Shown here: positions 13,926 through 15,748 of the stretch, piece by piece | Layout of the letters: each line of letters starts with the position of its first letter | Numbering within the stretch: the stretch's first letter is position 1 | Origin: DASUDX01 sp036275365 | GTDB lineage: Bacteria > Pseudomonadota > Gammaproteobacteria > Nevskiales > Nevskiaceae | Reading direction: 5' to 3' | NCBI GenBank assembly: GCA_036275365.1 | Contig: DASUDX010000006.1 | Location: 1 to 15,748 of the forward strand | Length of the DNA: 15,748 nt | Program-made: the position numbers and the translations under genes | Notes under the pieces: generated by a model | Database searches by the model: none | Seen by the model: only the letters and a program-made list of their open reading frames with translations | Told to the model about the DNA's origin: nothing

Positions 13926-15206
13926 CTAGTTGTGGACCAGCCGGTTGCGACCGGCCGCCTTGGCGGCATAGAGGTTCTGGTCGGCCTTCTCGTAGCTCTG
14001 CGCCAGCGACTCGGGCTGGGCCAGCGTCACGGCCCCGATGCTGGCGGTGACGCAGCCATAGGGGCTGTCCACATTCTCGATCGCCAGCAGCTCCAGGCCG
14101 CGGCGCAGGTCCTCGAGACGCTCGCGGGCGGTCTCCAGGCTGCAGCCGTAGAGGAAGAGCACGAACTCCTCGCCGCCCAGCCGGGCGATGAAATCCCCGG
14201 GACGACGGGCATAGCTCTCCAGCGTCAGCGCCATCTCGTTGAGCACGCCATCGCCGTAGGGATGGCCATAGCGGTCGTTGACCCGCTTGAAGAAATCCAG
14301 ATCCAGCACCGCCAGGGTGTAGGGCTGTCGCTCGCGCCGGCTCAGCCGGGTCCAGCGCTCGTAGTGCCGCTCGAAGGCACTGCGGTTGGGAAGGCCGGTG
14401 AGGTAGTCCACCAGGGTGCCGAGGCGCGTCAGCTGCAGCAGCGCCCAGGTCTGGCGCCGGGTCCGCTGCGAGAACGCGGTCGCCACCACCACGATGCTCA
14501 CCAGCACCACCACGGTCACCCGGCTGGTCCAGACCAGCGCGTTGACGGTGACCGGAATGGTGCGGACCGCGACCGCCACCACCATCAGATACAACACCAC
14601 GAACAGAAGGGCGCGTCCCATCGACGGCCGGCCGATCGCCAGCACCGCCACCGGCACGCAGACCGAGATCACCGGGGCGATCAGATAGCCCTCGCGCGCC
14701 GCAGCAGCCCGCACCAGCTCGATGGCGATCGCCTGCAGCAGAAACACCAGCAGGAAGATCGCCTCCACCCAGGCCGAGCGCGGCCGCCAGGCCACCAGGC
14801 CGGCGGCCAGCACAAACAGGGGCGCCAGCATCAGGCCCAGGGTCTCGGTCAGGGCGAGGGCCGCGGGGGGTAGCTGCAGCAGCTGCCCGCCCCAGCCGCC
14901 GGCGGAAAGCATCAGCAGCGCGGTGAGCAGGCTCAGCGTGAGCCGGGCGGGCTGGGCGTTGTTGCGGCAGTAGGCGCGGAAGGCGTCCTCCAGCACCGGT
15001 GGAAAGCGCAGCCGCGGGGCCCGGCCCTTCGCGAACTGGTCGAGCAGACGCCGGTGGGCGTGGATGGTCTGGACATCGAGCTGCCCGGTCTGGCGCTCTT
15101 CAGAGCGCCACCCCTCACGCCAGGCGAGCAGACGGGCGCGCAGCGAGGGCCTCGCCCGCACGGGGGCGGGCTGCACCGGTTGCTCCGCAGGACCTCCATC
15201 CGACAT
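13926..15206 (-). CDS. Six-helix membrane sensor GGDEF diguanylate cyclase
   Basis: An inner-membrane diguanylate cyclase of 426 residues. A soluble, basic N-terminal stretch (1-85) precedes six hydrophobic helices at about 88-105, 114-139, 145-166, 174-192, 197-214 and 226-246. A GGDEF domain (about 258-424) follows. The catalytic LGGEEF (343-348) is intact, as are LDYLTGLPNRSAF-type entry residues (DYLTGLPNR, 267-275) and an RxxD inhibition site (Arg335-Asp338) five residues upstream. The membrane module does not look like a MASE domain I can name. The start is the ATG at 15206, preceded by GGTGGTTGGG; a TTG at 15263 would add 19 residues. It is upstream of the GAF-type cyclase and probably co-transcribed. 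Confidence 0.93.
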   Translation of the reverse strand: MSDGGPAEQPVQPAPVRARPSLRARLLAWREGWRSEERQTGQLDVQTIHAHRRLLDQFAKGRAPRLRFPPVLEDAFRAYCRNNAQPARLTLSLLTALLMLSAGGWGGQLLQLPPAALALTETLGLMLAPLFVLAAGLVAWRPRSAWVEAIFLLVFLLQAIAIELVRAAAAREGYLIAPVISVCVPVAVLAIGRPSMGRALLFVVLYLMVVAVAVRTIPVTVNALVWTSRVTVVVLVSIVVVATAFSQRTRRQTWALLQLTRLGTLVDYLTGLPNRSAFERHYERWTRLSRRERQPYTLAVLDLDFFKRVNDRYGHPYGDGVLNEMALTLESYARRPGDFIARLGGEEFVLFLYGCSLETARERLEDLRRGLELLAIENVDSPYGCVTASIGAVTLAQPESLAQSYEKADQNLYAAKAAGRNRLVHN

Positions 15207-15531
15207 CGACCCAACCACCCAAGCGTCGCTGGAATCCAGCAGAAACGACCGCGGACGGCGCAAGCCGCGGCCACCAACCCCGCAGCGACGCCGACTGCTC
15301 CGGGGGAGCAGACACCCGCGAGCGCTGCGGCATCCAGACCGTCAGGGCTGGCGACCGCCGCAGCGGCTTGCCTGATTTTCATACGGTCGTCGGGTCAGGA
15401 TGGCACAGCCCGCGGACCCGGCGCAGCGCATCCAGGGCGGCGGCCGGCACCGCGAGCCGGTGGTGAGCCCCAAAGAGGCTGCTGGCGGCGCAGCGGGCCG
15501 CTGGCGGTCTGCTGAATGAGCCGGCGCCGGC
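15207..15531. other. Gene-poor interval between divergent genes
   Basis: About 325 bases between the membrane cyclase (-) and the promoter of the Rrf2 gene (+). I see no convincing gene. It contains a small perfect hairpin, CTGCTCC-GGG-GGAGCAG (15295-15311), and a short reverse-strand reading frame ending at 15379 that reads somewhat like protein (LFGAHHRLAV, LDALRRVRG) but has no credible start clear of the Rrf2 promoter. A 39-codon rightward frame at 15400 lacks a ribosome site. It probably holds the leader and promoter of the cyclase operon, though no clear sigma70 elements were found for it. Confidence 0.5.
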
Positions 15532-15568
15532 TTGACGCCAGGGTTTACTGTGTTTATAAGTTGCACAG
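15532..15568 (+). promoter_or_regulatory. Sigma70 promoter with overlapping inverted repeat for the Rrf2-family gene
   Basis: TTGACG (15532-15537), a 17-bp spacer and TATAAG (15555-15560) form a near-consensus promoter, the strongest one in the window. An inverted repeat CTGTG-N11-CACAG (15548-15568) spans the -10 element and predicted start point. Rrf2 regulators often repress themselves, so this is a natural candidate operator; that role is inferred. Confidence 0.7.
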
Positions 15569-15580
15569 AAAAGGACCGCC

Positions 15581-15748
15581 ATGCCCGCCACCAACAGCCG
15601 TTTCCGTACCGCCGTTCATGCCCTGGCGGTGATCGCCTACCTGCCCGAACGGCAGGCGACCTCCGATCAGATCGCCGCCAGCGTGGCCACCGAAGCCTCG
15701 GTGGTACGGCGGCTGCTCTCGGGACTGCGCGAGGCGCGCCTGGTCCGC
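15581..15748 (+). CDS. Rrf2-family transcriptional regulator (3' end cut off by the window edge)
   Basis: The first 56 codons of a winged-helix regulator. MPATNSRFRTAVHALAVIAY (1-20) is the Rrf2 opening helix. TSDQIAASVATEASVVRRLL (27-46) is the helix-turn-helix, leading into SGLREARLV. The TNSRF start and the VVRRLL recognition helix are closest to YwnA-like members rather than IscR or NsrR. The sensing cysteines of the better known subgroups would lie beyond the edge and cannot be judged. The ATG has AAGGA at good spacing (AAAAGGACCGCC-ATG). The strong promoter and a palindrome over its -10 suggest autoregulation. Confidence 0.9.
   Translation, partial: MPATNSRFRTAVHALAVIAYLPERQATSDQIAASVATEASVVRRLLSGLREARLVR

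Noticed and set aside
13371..14873. 500-codon rightward open frame opposite the diguanylate cyclases
   Set aside because: Repetitive His/Gln/Arg-rich shadow translation spanning two clear GGDEF genes.
15400..15519. Short 39-codon rightward frame before the Rrf2 promoter
   Set aside because: No ribosome binding site at workable spacing and no protein-like pattern.

Overview
The window is a dense, uniformly GC-rich stretch (mostly G/C-ending codons) of what looks like an ordinary chromosome from a gammaproteobacterium. The evidence is the protein families: a TIGR00645/YqhA membrane protein, a YfcG-like nu-class glutathione transferase, a UPF0035-type CoA NUDIX hydrolase, a PA0069-like radical SAM protein and a DUF6746-like exported protein. 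I cannot name the genus. I saw no rRNA, tRNA, insertion sequence, CRISPR array or phage gene, and no region of clearly foreign composition.

Layout. 1-974 (-) is a radical SAM protein that runs off the left edge. It diverges from a small exported protein of unknown function (1185-1652, +). A leftward group follows: CoA-type NUDIX hydrolase and a single-domain MazG (joined by an ATGA overlap), then a DegV-family protein and dapB (lysine and peptidoglycan precursor synthesis). From 4628 a tight rightward set carries two PaaI-type hotdog thioesterases (again ATGA-coupled) and a 98-residue unknown protein. A Fur-box-like palindrome and a DUF6746-like secreted protein come next. A strong hairpin at 6351-6375 separates this from a leftward pair, an exported histidine phosphatase and a MAPEG membrane protein. 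Then come a rightward SIMPL-domain protein, a leftward YqhA-like membrane protein and a leftward SxxK serine hydrolase. Diverging from the hydrolase is an acyl-CoA dehydrogenase plus glutathione transferase pair. Two leftward diguanylate cyclases (GAF-GGDEF, and six-helix membrane-GGDEF) follow. The right edge holds the start of an Rrf2-family regulator with a near-consensus sigma70 promoter.

How the genes fit together. The left half is mostly housekeeping and metabolite clean-up (DapB, NUDIX, MazG, thioesterases). The middle carries envelope proteins. The right half has acyl-CoA oxidation, glutathione chemistry and c-di-GMP synthesis. I found no convincing new multi-gene system. The observations most worth following are regulatory or architectural: the Fur-like site before the DUF6746-like gene, the half-size MazG coupled to a NUDIX hydrolase, a compact face-to-face promoter pair at 4588-4617, repeat and palindrome elements upstream of several genes, and the coupled hotdog pair with its unknown third gene.
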